Shown here piece after piece: positions 26,550 through 34,676 of a DNA stretch of 64,000 bases. A program made the position numbers and the translations under genes. Every line of letters starts with the position of its first letter. Within the stretch, counting starts at the first letter, position 1. The stretch is from Bradyrhizobium sp. CCGB12 (GTDB taxonomy: Bacteria > Pseudomonadota > Alphaproteobacteria > Rhizobiales > Xanthobacteraceae). The notes beneath the pieces were generated by a model. It did no database searches. It was not told where the DNA came from and saw only the letters and a list, made by a program, of their open reading frames with translations. The DNA is taken from positions 186,001 to 250,000 of the forward strand of contig NZ_JANADO010000002.1 of the NCBI RefSeq assembly GCF_024199845.1, given 5' to 3'.

Positions 26550-26684
26550 AGATACGTCAAGCAAGCGCAGGACTGCCTGGAGCAGGCCGAGAGGGCAACT
26601 TGGGACACCGACAAGGAAGCTTGGCTGAAGGTCGCGGAGGAGTGGATGGAGATGGCGCGAAAGGCCCGGAGGCAAGCCTCCTAA
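26550..26684 (+). pseudogene. Small helical protein lacking its start
   Basis: RYVKQAQDCLEQAERATWDT DKEAWLKVAEEWMEMARKAR, ending RQAS and TAA. This is an amphipathic helical hairpin like other small Bradyrhizobium proteins. An in-frame TGA at 26547 and the lack of any start codon show that the 5' end has been lost. Confidence 0.45.
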
Positions 26685-27045
26685 GAGCATTGACAGGCGA
26701 GGCATCAAATCGTTCACGGTCTATCCGCTGGATACATGTCACGAAGAGAGCCCGCGAGCTTAGACCATCGGCAGACCAGCCGCCGCTCTCGCGCTCCCGA
26801 CGCTCAAGTTTCAGCTGCCTCTTAGATGAGAACGGAGTGCCGAACTCCCGCGCCTCAAGCCGCACTGAATCTGCCGAACGCTTGAGAGCAATCGCCGCCC
26901 GCATCAAGGACACGCCTCTTTGAACCGCCGACGCGTTTTCCGCATTCCTATACTCCCTGAATAGGAATGCTGACTTGCGGCGGGGGCATGTCTCAACCAG
27001 CTGTTAATTTGGGTTGCAGAGTGCAATGGGGGTTGAGGGACACTG
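26685..27045. other. Intergenic, nothing recognised
   Basis: No protein family resemblance or structured repeat seen. Confidence 0.4.
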
Positions 27046-27243
27046 CTAAGGGTCGATTGTTCGGACGGGACCGTGATGCTGGTATAGCGCACGCGCGGCG
27101 CTTGCTTCTTCGACTTGAAGTCGGAGCTGTTCGAGTTCGGCTAGTTGGGAGGAGAGATCGTTTAAGCGTTGAGCAAGAAGGATCGTATGAAAGTTCTGGA
27201 GTTGGAGAGCCAAGTCTAAACGAGGCGACGGATGCACCCTCAT
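27046..27243 (-). CDS. Possible small coiled-coil protein (65 aa)
   Basis: The frame from 27243 contains ALQLQNFHTILLAQRLNDLS SQLAELEQLRLQVEEASAAR, a good heptad pattern, and ends HHGPVRTIDP. Composition supports a real small protein. No ribosome binding site is obvious. Confidence 0.33.
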   Translation of the reverse strand: MRVHPSPRLDLALQLQNFHTILLAQRLNDLSSQLAELEQLRLQVEEASAARALYQHHGPVRTIDP

Positions 27244-27306
27244 TAAAGCATGTGAACCGTATCGACGATTTTGCGTCGTTCTGCATTCAACTCTCTCATC
27301 CGCTGG

Positions 27307-27480
27307 ATGCGTTGGTCACGTATATTGCTGGGACTGGCTCTTGCAGGTGCCTTCGGATTTAACCATGCGTCGGAAAAATGGGCTGTCGGCGAGTGGGTTA
27401 ATGCCGCTACTGGTCTCCTCGTTCGGCTCGCCATGCCTGCTCGATCGCCGGCTGAGATCGCAGTACCCCTGGCCGGTTGA
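27307..27480 (+). CDS. Possible small exported protein (57 aa)
   Basis: MRWSRILLGLALAGAFGFNH A looks like a signal peptide; the rest (WAVGEWVNAATGLLVRLAMP) is short and ends AEIAVPLAG. No family recognised; could be chance. Confidence 0.3.
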   Translation: MRWSRILLGLALAGAFGFNHASEKWAVGEWVNAATGLLVRLAMPARSPAEIAVPLAG

Positions 27481-27591
27481 AGTGTGGATCTCGGAGATCG
27501 AGCGTTTTCCTCGAATAGGAACCGTCACGGCCTTTGTTTGGTCTGCATGCGTTTTTAGACGCACCCGGCTTTCCTACTTTGTTAGCGCGAG

Positions 27592-27630
27592 CGGCCCCAG
27601 CCCTGGGTCCTTCGCCTTGGCCTGGGGCCG
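27592..27630 (+). repeat. Inverted-repeat element, copy 1
   Basis: CGGCCCCAG (27592-27600), 21 bases, CTGGGGCCG (27622-27630), then TTTCTCTGG. The same element in opposite orientation is at 56951-56989 with the same 21-base interior length. It may be a terminator type; no intact gene is next to it. Confidence 0.6.
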
Positions 27631-27765
27631 TTTCTCTGGTGCAAGCGGCCCGGCTCCAGGCCTGCCGTCCCAGTCGTTTAGTTTTTAAGGTGCAAGGCCC
27701 GCTTCCGTGCTCTTCGTCCATGGCTTCGCTCAGGAACGTTCATGAGGTCGCGCGCTTGTGGAGCA

Positions 27766-27987
27766 ATGACCAACTCCGTCCTTCTCATTCCCGGCATGCT
27801 CAAGCCGCTACGACTGGCTCGCGTCTATGGCTTTTTGGTCCAACGCGGAGGCGGCCTCTATCACCCGGGCGGCAACCAACCAGCGTGCTCACTCGGATTG
27901 GCGCAGAAGATGGTTGAGGGCGGCTGGCTAGAGAAGCACGGGCAGCGCTATGAGCCGACTGAAAAGGGTCTGAAGGCAGCGGAATGA
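27766..27987 (+). CDS. Small winged-helix-like hypothetical protein (73 aa)
   Basis: From ATG 27766: MTNSVLLIPGMLKPLRLARV, then SLGLAQKMVEGGWLEKHGQR YEPTEKGLKAAE. The last part has the helix, Gly-Trp, beta-hairpin and 'T-x-K-G' typical of a winged helix-turn-helix end. It may bind DNA, but only half a domain is clear. Confidence 0.5.
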   Translation: MTNSVLLIPGMLKPLRLARVYGFLVQRGGGLYHPGGNQPACSLGLAQKMVEGGWLEKHGQRYEPTEKGLKAAE

Positions 27988-28731
27988 TCTCGCAAGCGTA
28001 ACAAACCTGCGCATGGCGCTTCCACGGGAACGATTAGGGAGCGGCGTCGAAAAGATCAATGACACAGCCCCACCGCCGAAAGCAGACCAGAAAGTGCGCT
28101 CCCTCAGGCCAGTCGTTCGCTTCCGTTAAGGCAGCGAGCGGTCGCTCGCCATCGCTTCCTCCGAGGAACCCCCGCCGAGATCAGGGCGAGACCGATGTCG
28201 GCCAGTTGACGGGAAAGAAGGGTGATCCCGAGCCGCCGCGCGTTCTCCGAAATGCCGGAGATCCCATTGGCTGCATGACCAATACCCAAGGCCATCGATT
28301 CGACCATTTAAGCAGGCTTGATCGCTCCGGCTGTCGGGGCGTGGCCTGAAGCCGGTGCCGCTTCAGGTCATCGCAGTCACGATAGCGGCGAGAACTCACT
28401 CAGATGCTCTGGCGGTACGTGGGTGGAGCGGAGCTGCGGCGGGCCACGCCGAAGAGCGGCCCAGGCGCCGAGTTCAAAAAGGAGCGACGAATATGCCTGG
28501 CTGGCGGCTGTCTCACTAGTCTCAAAATTGAACGCTGCCGAGCTCGAAATACGTGTCATGGTAGCGTTCCAGTTCGAACTGACCACTGAAACTACAGTTG
28601 GCACTAGCCGAGCAATGGCTGTTCCACAGGTTTGTGACAGCGACGGGAGTCGGATTTGCCCTTAGTTCGACGGACCGAAGTTTCCGTTCAGGCGTAAAAG
28701 CCAGACCAGCAACAGGGTCATGGAAGCGGAC
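27988..28731. other. Long stretch without a recognised gene
   Basis: Several open frames on both strands overlap one another, but none has family resemblance or a good ribosome binding site. Confidence 0.4.
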
Positions 28732-28914
28732 ATGACGCCCATGAAGATTTCTGTCTTTCGGCCGAATAGCTTGTCCGAGAGGAAAGCTATCGAGGAAGCC
28801 CGCCGCGTCATCGCTGAATCAACGAGGGTGCTCGAAATTCATCCGTTGCCAGAAACCTTCCTGGGCCGCCAAACCCACCGACCCATTCCCTTGCTTGGCG
28901 ATCAAGAGAATTAG
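28732..28914 (+). CDS. Small protein of the 'TFLGR' family, copy A (60 aa)
   Basis: MTPMKISVFRPNSLSERKAI EEARRVIAESTRVL, then PLPETFLGRQTHRPIPLLGD QEN. A helical N-terminal half is followed by the motif P-x-T-F-L-G-R-x-T, shared with 30673-30831 and with the frameshifted 45636 copy. I do not know its function. Unlike the other two it has no structured leader. ATG 28732 has GGAAG upstream; ATG 28720 is an alternative. Confidence 0.6.
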   Translation: MTPMKISVFRPNSLSERKAIEEARRVIAESTRVLEIHPLPETFLGRQTHRPIPLLGDQEN

Positions 28915-28949
28915 ATTTGTAACTGGCTCGTTTTGATTCTCGGCGCAGG

Positions 28950-29145
28950 GTGGTTCGGCCGGAGACGACGCTGGATGAAAGGATCGCTCAGCACAGCGCC
29001 ATGTTGAGCGCCCGGCTAATCGTTGAGCGCCAGCGGGCTATCGTTGTCCGCCACGGGATGCCAGCCTTAATCGAGCTTCTAAGACTGTTCGAGCACACAG
29101 CAGACATTCGAGCTGGACCTGATTGATTTGCTCAAGAGGATGTAG
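28950..29145 (+). pseudogene. Small helical protein, frameshifted
   Basis: From GTG 28950: VVRPETTLDERIAQHSAMLS ARLIVERQRAIVVRHGMPAL IELLRLFEHT, then in the next frame QQTFELDLIDLLKRM and TAG at 29143. One indel near 29096. The stop codon runs straight into GGGCCGCCTC, the trailer motif shared with other small genes. Confidence 0.5.
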
Positions 29146-29254
29146 GGCCGCCTCAGGTGCTGGGCCGGCTAGCTGAATCCGAGGGGTCCTAGTTCCATCT
29201 CAATGTAGCTGGTGCCGTTTGCGATTTATCTGCAATGTTTATAGGTGGCGCACT

Positions 29255-29457
29255 GTGACCAAGCGCCGCCGCAGAGTGAAGCAGACCCGCTCTCTTGAAG
29301 AACGAATGCCCGAACAGCCACGAACCTCAAAGAATAAGCTAGTCAGTTGCCCGCTGGGGCAGAACGCGAAGACTTACTTAAGCGAGGCGGGATTGCCGAG
29401 GCCGGCGCGCACTCAAGCGGGCCGGTGCGCTCGCCCGGCCTGCAGCTGCCCAAATAG
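29255..29457 (+). pseudogene. Small basic protein, frameshifted paralogue of 54930-55118
   Basis: GTG 29255 opens VTKRRRRVKQTRSLEERM, matching the intact minus-strand protein at 54930-55118 (KRRRFKQATSLEDRLAQ). After about 20 residues the frame shifts, but an alternate frame ends GPVRSPGLQLPK and TAG at 29455. Confidence 0.55.
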
Positions 29458-29559
29458 AAAACTTAGATGAAGCTCAGCATCGAGTCGCGGCCGCCGAACG
29501 GATAATAGGGGCGACTGTATTTAGGACCTCGCCTATCGCGAGGTGATTCCATACTGGGA

Positions 29560-29694
29560 ATGATCTTGATAATGTCCGGCATTGGGACGGTGCTGATCTC
29601 TACCATAGCTATCTTGTTCGAGTGGCACGCGCTGGTTGGCTACTGGCGCGCCTCAAGAGGCAGCCACCGTTGGGACCGAAATCAACATGCGTAA
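29560..29694 (+). CDS. Small membrane protein (44 aa)
   Basis: MILIMSGIGTVLISTIAILF EWHALVGYWRASRGSHRWDR and NQHA. One membrane helix followed by an aromatic/basic tail. The start could also be ATG 29572. It precedes the broken DUF6894 gene by 28 bases. Confidence 0.45.
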   Translation: MILIMSGIGTVLISTIAILFEWHALVGYWRASRGSHRWDRNQHA

Positions 29695-29722
29695 TTGATC
29701 GATCATGTAGTTAGGCTGATCG

Positions 29723-29965
29723 ATGACTCGGTATAATTTCGATCTGGTGGATCAAGACGGCCTTGTGATCGACGAGGAGGGTTTAGAGTTGTCCGACATG
29801 GAGCGGGTTGAGCACGAAGCAACTCGCGCCATGGCGGACGCAGCCCGCGAGAGCTTGGACCGATAGATCACTCCGGGAGAAGCGACAATTGAGGTTCGCG
29901 ATGACGCTGAACCAGTAATGCGGGCGCGGTTCGTGGTCCCGATAGAGCGCCTTAAGGAGCAGTAA
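29723..29965 (+). pseudogene. DUF6894 family, nonsense codon
   Basis: MTRYNFDLVDQDGLVIDEEG, AARESLDR, TAG at 29864-29866, ITPGEATIEVRDDAEPVMRA, then TAA. A close paralogue of the intact 46517-46774. DUF6894 proteins are ~80-residue proteins (Y-x-F-D-x-x-D then D-x-x-G) of unknown function. The stop sits two thirds along in an otherwise clean frame. Confidence 0.75.
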
Positions 29966-29997
29966 GGCCGCCTCCGTTGGCTTGACTAGCCTTACTT
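29964..29997 (+). terminator. GGCCGCC-type trailer hairpin
   Basis: AAGGC (29964-29968) begins inside the stop codon of the DUF6894 relic, and GCCTT closes the stem near 29994. It belongs to a family of hairpins, AAGGCCGCCTC followed by GG, found straight after small genes in this window. Confidence 0.5.
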
Positions 29998-30067
29998 AAC
30001 GTCCCAGAGGGCTAATCTAATTTTTGCGGTGGTCTGTTTTGCTCTAGCGTGGCTTAGGGACCGCGCT

Positions 30068-30269
30068 ATGCAGCTGCGCCACCTAGGAGAAGCCGAGCGG
30101 CACATCGCCCAAGGCGAGCAGCACATTCCAGAGCAGGAAGATCGGATCGCGTTTCAGCCGTCTTGGGGCAGAGACATTCGAAGCTCAGAAGCGTCTAAAC
30201 AACTTCTTCGTCAGCCAGATGCTGCACCTACAGCACCGCGAACGAATCCTAAAAGAGCTAAAAGAGTAA
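30068..30269 (+). pseudogene. Small His/Glu-rich helical protein, frameshifted
   Basis: MQLRHLGEAERHIAQGEQHI PEQEDRIA, then in the next frame AETFEAQKRLNNFF, SQMLHLQHRERILKELKE and TAA at 30267. A paralogue of the intact 57929-58144. The two share even the 5' flank (TTTGCTCTAG and CAGCTGCGCCACCTA), so the gene and its promoter region were copied together. Confidence 0.65.
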
Positions 30270-30372
30270 GACGACCTGGCACTGTCCGTATATAACACCA
30301 GTGTGTTAGCCTAGATTTGGAAATGTGCTAATTTCTGTAGCAACCCATGTGACCCGGCGCGGTTGCCACCTC

Positions 30373-30525
30373 ATGTCACCCAAGGTGGATGAATACCGTC
30401 GCAGAGCGCGAGAAGCCGAGGCGATGGCCGACGCCGTTAGCGACCAAGTAGCCAAGGAAACGCTCCTTGAGGTCGCTGAGCGCTGGCAGAAGCTTGCCAA
30501 TCAGGCCCAAAGGAATGGCTGGTAA
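30373..30525 (+). CDS. Small helical protein (50 aa)
   Basis: MSPKVDEYRRRAREAEAMAD AVSDQVAKETLLEVAERWQK, ending LANQAQRNGW. The pattern Y-R-x-x-A-x-E-x-x-x-x-A-...-L-x-x-L-A-x-x-W/Y-x-x-L-A defines a large family of Bradyrhizobium short helical-hairpin proteins. It is intact, and its stop is followed by a worn trailer motif (AAGGTTGCCTC). Confidence 0.65.
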   Translation: MSPKVDEYRRRAREAEAMADAVSDQVAKETLLEVAERWQKLANQAQRNGW

Positions 30526-30555
30526 GGTTGCCTCAGTTGGTTCCGGAATTCAAGT

Positions 30556-30586
30556 TAGCAACTTGTCCGCGAATAGTTCATTGTCC
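30556..30586 (+). promoter_or_regulatory. 31-base block conserved upstream of the structured leader
   Basis: TAGCAACTTGTCCGCGAATA plus 11 further bases are identical, 31 of 31, to 58179-58209. In both places the block is followed within 3-4 bases by the structured leader. It is probably the promoter or upstream control region. Confidence 0.5.
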
Positions 30587-30588
30587 CA

Positions 30589-30666
30589 GCATCACCGGCC
30601 GAGGCTCTGCCCGTAGGCGTCGGTGGCTGAGAGACCGATTGTGCTCCCGCCTGCGTGACAGGGAGC
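30589..30666 (+). promoter_or_regulatory. Structured 5' leader hiding a ribosome binding site, copy 1
   Basis: Two predicted stem-loops. The first pairs CACCG with CGGTG around an inner GGC/GCC hairpin (30592-30626). The second pairs GCTCCC with GGGAGC (to 30666). The 3' arm GGGAG is the Shine-Dalgarno sequence for ATG 30673. A second copy at 45551-45630 keeps both stems and the same placement, and a 5' half is at 58210-58248. It looks like a cis-acting RNA switch or thermometer; I do not recognise it as a known class. Confidence 0.55.
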
Positions 30667-30672
30667 ATGGCC

Positions 30673-30831
30673 ATGCCGGTCTATCGTCCGAGCCCTATTG
30701 ATCACGAGCAAGCCGAGCAGATGCGTGAGATCGCCGAGAAGGCGCGGCAGCTTCTACGGCAGGCGGCGCCTGACACTTTCCTCGGTCGTAAGACGTGCGA
30801 GCCGCCGCCCAAGTTGGACCACCAGGAGTAA
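30673..30831 (+). CDS. Small protein of the 'TFLGR' family, copy B (52 aa)
   Basis: MPVYRPSPIDHEQAEQMREI AEKARQLLRQAAPDTFLGRK, then TCEPPPKLDHQE. ATG 30673 is chosen over ATG 30667 because GGGAG lies 7 bases upstream of it, and only 1 base upstream of the other. It is intact. Expression is probably controlled at translation by the leader that pairs with its ribosome binding site. Function unknown; paralogues are at 28732 and 45636. Confidence 0.65.
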   Translation: MPVYRPSPIDHEQAEQMREIAEKARQLLRQAAPDTFLGRKTCEPPPKLDHQE

Positions 30832-30852
30832 GGCAGCATCACTTGGCGGCCT
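30831..30852 (+). terminator. Trailer hairpin after the TFLGR gene
   Basis: AGGC at the stop codon pairs with GCCT at 30849-30852 around CAGCATCACTTGGC. A divergent member of the GGCCGCC trailer family. Confidence 0.4.
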
Positions 30853-30982
30853 CTCGTACGGGCAGGCAGCCTTGTGCTGACTTCCCGGAACGTTGGCCTG
30901 ATTTGATTTGCGAGTGGCTAAAATCACTTAGCGAACTTATTAACATATGATAAATCGTGGCCTTTTCAGAGAGGCGACTGCC

Positions 30983-31138
30983 ATGTGCGCAAGATGCACG
31001 CAGCTGGATGAAAAGCTCCAGCACTACCGAGAACTCGCCGACCGCGTGAATGATAAGCTGACCCGCGATGCCGTTGACAGCTTAGCTAAGCAGTTCGCGT
31101 CTCAGAAACTGGCGCTGCATACGGCGTCCAAAGAGTAG
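30983..31138 (+). CDS. Small helical protein with CxxC (51 aa)
   Basis: MCARCTQLDEKLQHYRELAD RVNDKLTRDAVDSLAKQFAS, ending QKLALHTASKE. It starts with a C-x-x-C pair and has the helical-hairpin layout of the family at 30373 and 57625. ATG 30983 is chosen over ATG 30947 because the conserved pattern begins there. Intact; function unknown. Confidence 0.6.
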   Translation: MCARCTQLDEKLQHYRELADRVNDKLTRDAVDSLAKQFASQKLALHTASKE

Positions 31139-31193
31139 GACCTCTGGCGTACCGTGCGTCCGGAAGGTTTGTACCTTGTGACCACTAATAGTC

Positions 31194-31372
31194 ATGAGCG
31201 GACCAATTACGAGATTCGCGTCATGGGTATCGAGCGCACCTTTACACCCAGGTACTTTCCGCAATCGCGAGGAAGAGTTTCGAGCCAAAGCGGGACAACT
31301 GCGATCATAGTGAGACGAAGCAATCGCTGCGGGACGTCGCCAGGAGCTATGACCAACTAGCCCGGCGAGCTC
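31194..31372 (+). pseudogene. Small helical protein, frameshifted paralogue of 57410-57628
   Basis: MGIERTFTPRYF matches the intact gene exactly. After that the frame breaks, but DNA similarity continues through CAAGCAATCGCTGCGG-like and TAGCCCGGCGAGCT-like sequence for about 180 bases. Even the bases before the start (ATGAGCGGACCAATT) match. Confidence 0.65.
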
Positions 31373-31739
31373 GGCCTCTCGAATGGCCTCTTGGGCATGC
31401 TCACGGGCTCCTTGGGCGTGGATCTTCGCGCTCATGATCCGGCCGCTCCATTGCCTTCTTGCGACTTCTTGCCCATGGCGGACAGATTCCGCGGAGAGCG
31501 CTATGAGGCAAGCCGCTAGGTTTTGAGGTGCATCCGATGCCGCACACCTCACCTCGGTCAAGCGCGACACTGGGCCTATACGCGCAACAATCGCGTGGAC
31601 TAACAGTAGAGCCCCACCGAGCCCGCTTAAGCGTTTCCTGCACGCGCCGTGATGACGGTTGCAAAGGCTGCGTGAAGTAGTTCACAAGCGGCAGATAACA
31701 CCGAGAGTAACGTACGCGCTTCCACTGGAGGAGAGCGCA

Positions 31740-31955
31740 ATGAAGTGGAGCTCGACAACCTGTCGAATGCTCGCGCTGACGGCCGTTGTTCTGGTGGCCG
31801 CTGGTATGGCCATCAGTACTCCTCGTGGAGTCTATGAACCAATGTTGGGATCCGATTGGCAATGCAGCCGGACCATGCTGCTGGTGACTACCTGTGCTCA
31901 CTCCAGCATTGCATCGCAACAGACGCGGACACCAGGCAAAGCTCGTACGATCTAG
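31740..31955 (+). CDS. Small membrane or secreted protein (71 aa)
   Basis: MKWSSTTCRMLALTAVVLVA AGMAIS begins with a basic segment and one membrane helix; then RGVYEPMLGSDWQCSRTMLL and a Cys-containing tail. GGAGGAGAG gives a very good ribosome binding site 5 bases before ATG 31740. The last ~15 residues look unconserved. Function unknown. Confidence 0.55.
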   Translation: MKWSSTTCRMLALTAVVLVAAGMAISTPRGVYEPMLGSDWQCSRTMLLVTTCAHSSIASQQTRTPGKARTI

Positions 31956-32759
31956 AAGCGGGAGCACGTTCACATATGGCGGACTACGAGCGGGCACGAA
32001 CCCATAGCTTGTTTCGTCGATGAACAGGCCGAGCGGCATATTGCCGTAGGCGAACGGCATGCTCCTGCCGGCCAGAAAACATCATCAGAGTTCGTAAGGG
32101 CGGGCGGGATGTGTTGCTCAAGCCCAGCGGCTGCTCGAACCTTCATCGCGAGCCAAGATCAGCATCAAGGTTACAGCAGCCTGGTCAGCGAAATAGAGCT
32201 GGCCCTGTGCCGGATGGCCGCTCAAGATGGACGTCCCGGAGCCTCAGCAGCACGCCCGGAACGCTAGCGGAGGTAGCTAGCGGCGCTTTTCTTCGAACTC
32301 AACGTGGTCGCATTTCAAGCATCTATTAACGCGCTCGCCCGAGGAGAGCACGACCGCGAGCCTAAACGTGCCACCGCACCTTTGAGCAAGTCATGCTTCG
32401 ATCTACGCAAGGGACCCTGAACGATTTCAGAACAGAGGTGCAGCTCGGTTGACTAGATCCTTGACCGGCGTGAAGCAGGGTGGCCACGTCGCCCTCCTGC
32501 GAGCTGGACTTCGATGTATAACCAGACTGCAGAAGGCCCCAAACCACGGGCGTGGCTGGGGCCTCCAAGGAGGGTCCACGCGCCGACTTGACGCGGTGAC
32601 TTGAAGGTTAAATTCGCCACCCAATTCCATCGTTCCTAAAGAATCCGGGGTCGCCGACTTTCTACGGCCGTTGCGACCGATGGCTTCGGCTCGCATCCGA
32701 AATGGTCTGGGAGGTGGCTGGGCATCAGTCAAATTGACGCGCGCGACTCAAAGCTGCCG
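31956..32759. other. Long stretch without a recognised gene
   Basis: Open frames exist on both strands but show no family resemblance. Confidence 0.4.
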
Positions 32760-32912
32760 TCACATCGAATCTCGCTCGGTTTCTAACGTTGAGTGGTCCC
32801 AGTAGTTCTCTACGTTCGACACAAATCCCGGAACCATCACCACATTGACCCCACCAAATATCCTGATAGGCGGATGTGATCCGCTTTTGTCGTATTGCGT
32901 TACCGGCTGCAT
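32760..32912 (-). pseudogene. Alpha/beta hydrolase N-terminal fragment
   Basis: MQPVTQYDKSGSH, then IRIFGGVNVVMVPGFVSNVE NYWDHSTL. This is the start of the hydrolase (often cyclase-linked) domain with the family phrase V-P-G-F-V-S-N-x-E-N-Y-W-D. A small deletion removes the usual 'HIAYxVFG' strand, and nothing follows after about 50 residues. Confidence 0.5.
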
Positions 32913-33200
32913 GGGTGTCCTCGCTCGCTCGCCCGGTTTTCCCGGTGATTGCAAAACTGGCCTGACGATAGGAAAACGGCAAGTGCCGTGATGTCGTTTG
33001 TTGGCCCGAACCCGAGCTTCATGCTCCTCCGAGCCGGTTCGGCTTGTCAGGATTGAGCGGAAGCCGCGGTCTCAAGGTTCAAGGGGCTCCCTTTGAGCCA
33101 TCACGGACATTCGGCGGCGTCTGCGTCCACTTCTGGCGAAACCGGAGCCTTCTGTTGCTTCATTCGGGCTGGTATTGTGCTGCCTTTATAGGGGCACCAG
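32913..33200. other. Intergenic upstream of the substrate-binding protein
   Basis: No gene recognised; it presumably contains the promoter of the next gene, but I cannot point to boxes. Confidence 0.35.
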
Positions 33201-34166
33201 ATGAGACGAAGAGAGTTCATTGCGGCCCTCGGCAGCACACTGCTCTTGCCTTCCGCCCACGCGCAACAGGTCCGCACGATTGGATTGTTGGGATCCGGCA
33301 GCGAAGCTGCGCAGCGGGACTGGACCGTAGCATTCGTGCAGCGGATCGCACAGCTCGGTTGGGCTGAGGGGCGCAATCTAAAGATTGAGTACCGTTGGGC
33401 GGAAGGTCGCACCGAGCTGTTCGGCAAGCTTGCGGCCGAGCTTGTCACATTGAAGGTTGATCTCATTCTTACGCACAATACCGTGCCGACATTGGCCGTG
33501 AAGCAGGCAACATCAAGAATCCCGATTGTCTTTGCCACGGCAGGCGATCCGGTTGGTTCTGGTATTGTGGCAAGTTTAGCTCGTCCGGGGGGCAATGTGA
33601 CCGGCCTTTCAGGGCAGGCCCCGGATACGGCAGGAAAACGCATCGAATTGCTCCGCGAACTGATGCCGAGACTGGAACGATTAGGAATATTGACGGAGCC
33701 CGGAAATCCGTTCGCCGCCCTCGACGTCAAGGAGGTTCAGGGCGCAGCACATACCTTCAACATACAGACTCACATCGTCGAGTTGAGAGCAAGCGATAAG
33801 GTTGACGTCGCGCTCAACTCGCTGATAGGCCGCGTCCAGGCGCTTTACATTGCGCCGATTCCGCATTTTTTCGCCAACCGCGCTGAGATAGGAACAACGT
33901 CATTGGCTGCGCGAATCCCGACTATGTACGTTATTCGCGAGTACGTTCAGGCAGGCGGTCTCGTCTCGTATGGCCCGAACTGGACTAGCATGTGGCGTCG
34001 CGCCGCTGAACTGGTCGCCAAAGTCTTGAACGGCATCAATCCCGGAGACATCCCCATTGAGCAGCCAACGCAGTTCGACTTGGTGGTCAACTCGCGCACC
34101 GCCAAAGCTCTTGGGCTTACGGTGCCGCCGGCCTTGTATGCCCGCGCAGACGAGGTGATCGAATGA
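33201..34166 (+). CDS. ABC transporter substrate-binding protein (COG2984 / TrpXYZ-like)
   Basis: 321 residues. MRRREFIAALGSTLLLPSAH AQ is a twin-arginine-like or Sec signal. RTIGLLGSGSEAAQRDWTVA, LILTHNTVPTLAVKQAT, IPIVFATAGDPVGSGIVASL ARPGGNVTG and DLVVNSRTAKALGLTVPPAL are the family landmarks. These proteins are very numerous in Bradyrhizobium, often without permease genes nearby, as here. Ligand unknown. The frame is intact and of normal length. A repeat-like intergenic sequence (CCCCTTTTGAGACATG) follows, as it often does after this family. Confidence 0.88.
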   Translation: MRRREFIAALGSTLLLPSAHAQQVRTIGLLGSGSEAAQRDWTVAFVQRIAQLGWAEGRNLKIEYRWAEGRTELFGKLAAELVTLKVDLILTHNTVPTLAVKQATSRIPIVFATAGDPVGSGIVASLARPGGNVTGLSGQAPDTAGKRIELLRELMPRLERLGILTEPGNPFAALDVKEVQGAAHTFNIQTHIVELRASDKVDVALNSLIGRVQALYIAPIPHFFANRAEIGTTSLAARIPTMYVIREYVQAGGLVSYGPNWTSMWRRAAELVAKVLNGINPGDIPIEQPTQFDLVVNSRTAKALGLTVPPALYARADEVIE

Positions 34167-34676
34167 TTGTCTGCATATGGCCCCTTTTGAGACATGCCGA
34201 CCGGCGCCAGGAATGTCCGTTCGGAGCAGGCGGAAGTAATCAGCGGAAGGTGAAGACACGCGATTGATTCAACGGAGACGCTGACGCCTCGCTTCGACAC
34301 GTCTCTTCGGCTCGTGCGCGCGACCAAGGCGGTTCAGTCTTTCGGGCGCAGCCCGCTTCGATGCGTTGGGTCAGCCGCTCCCGCAGGCAAGGAACCACGT
34401 TGCCGAGCACGACGAAGGTGCGGACGATGGGCAAATACAGCTCCCTTGTCGCCGTCAGCGCCGCGAGCGACGTGCCGGCTAGCCGCGCATGAAGCGGCGT
34501 GCTGTGCGCCTAGGTGCGGCGCACTTCTGATGTAGGTTGTGCTGCCAGCACGATAACGGATCAAAGGCCGCTCTTTCGTTTCGACGAGGAACGATGGCGC
34601 GGGGTGTCTGTTCATTCCACCTGCAACATTTCTCATGCGCCTGAGGTATCGTGCAGGCCCAGCCGAGGTACTGCCA
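34167..34676. other. Intergenic with a repeat-like segment
   Basis: Begins with CCCCTTTTGAGACATG (about 34183), a sequence type that I associate with scattered Bradyrhizobium intergenic repeats; a loosely similar GTCCTTTGAGACATG lies at about 41385. No gene recognised. Confidence 0.4.

Noticed and set aside
30589..30666. Identification of the structured leader as a TPP, glycine or ROSE element
   Set aside because: Short matches (CTGAGAGACC, GAGAGAC) recall TPP and glycine riboswitches, but the second conserved halves of those classes are absent, and the anti-Shine-Dalgarno differs from the ROSE pattern.
31401..32060. A 219-codon open frame on the minus strand
   Set aside because: Composition is not protein-like (many Cys, Arg, Ser and Pro without pattern). 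It runs antisense over a well-supported small gene (31740-31955) with a strong ribosome binding site.
33900..34327. Minus-strand frame opposite the end of the substrate-binding protein
   Set aside because: This is the well-known antisense shadow of COG2984-type genes in Bradyrhizobium; its sequence is dictated by the plus-strand codons.
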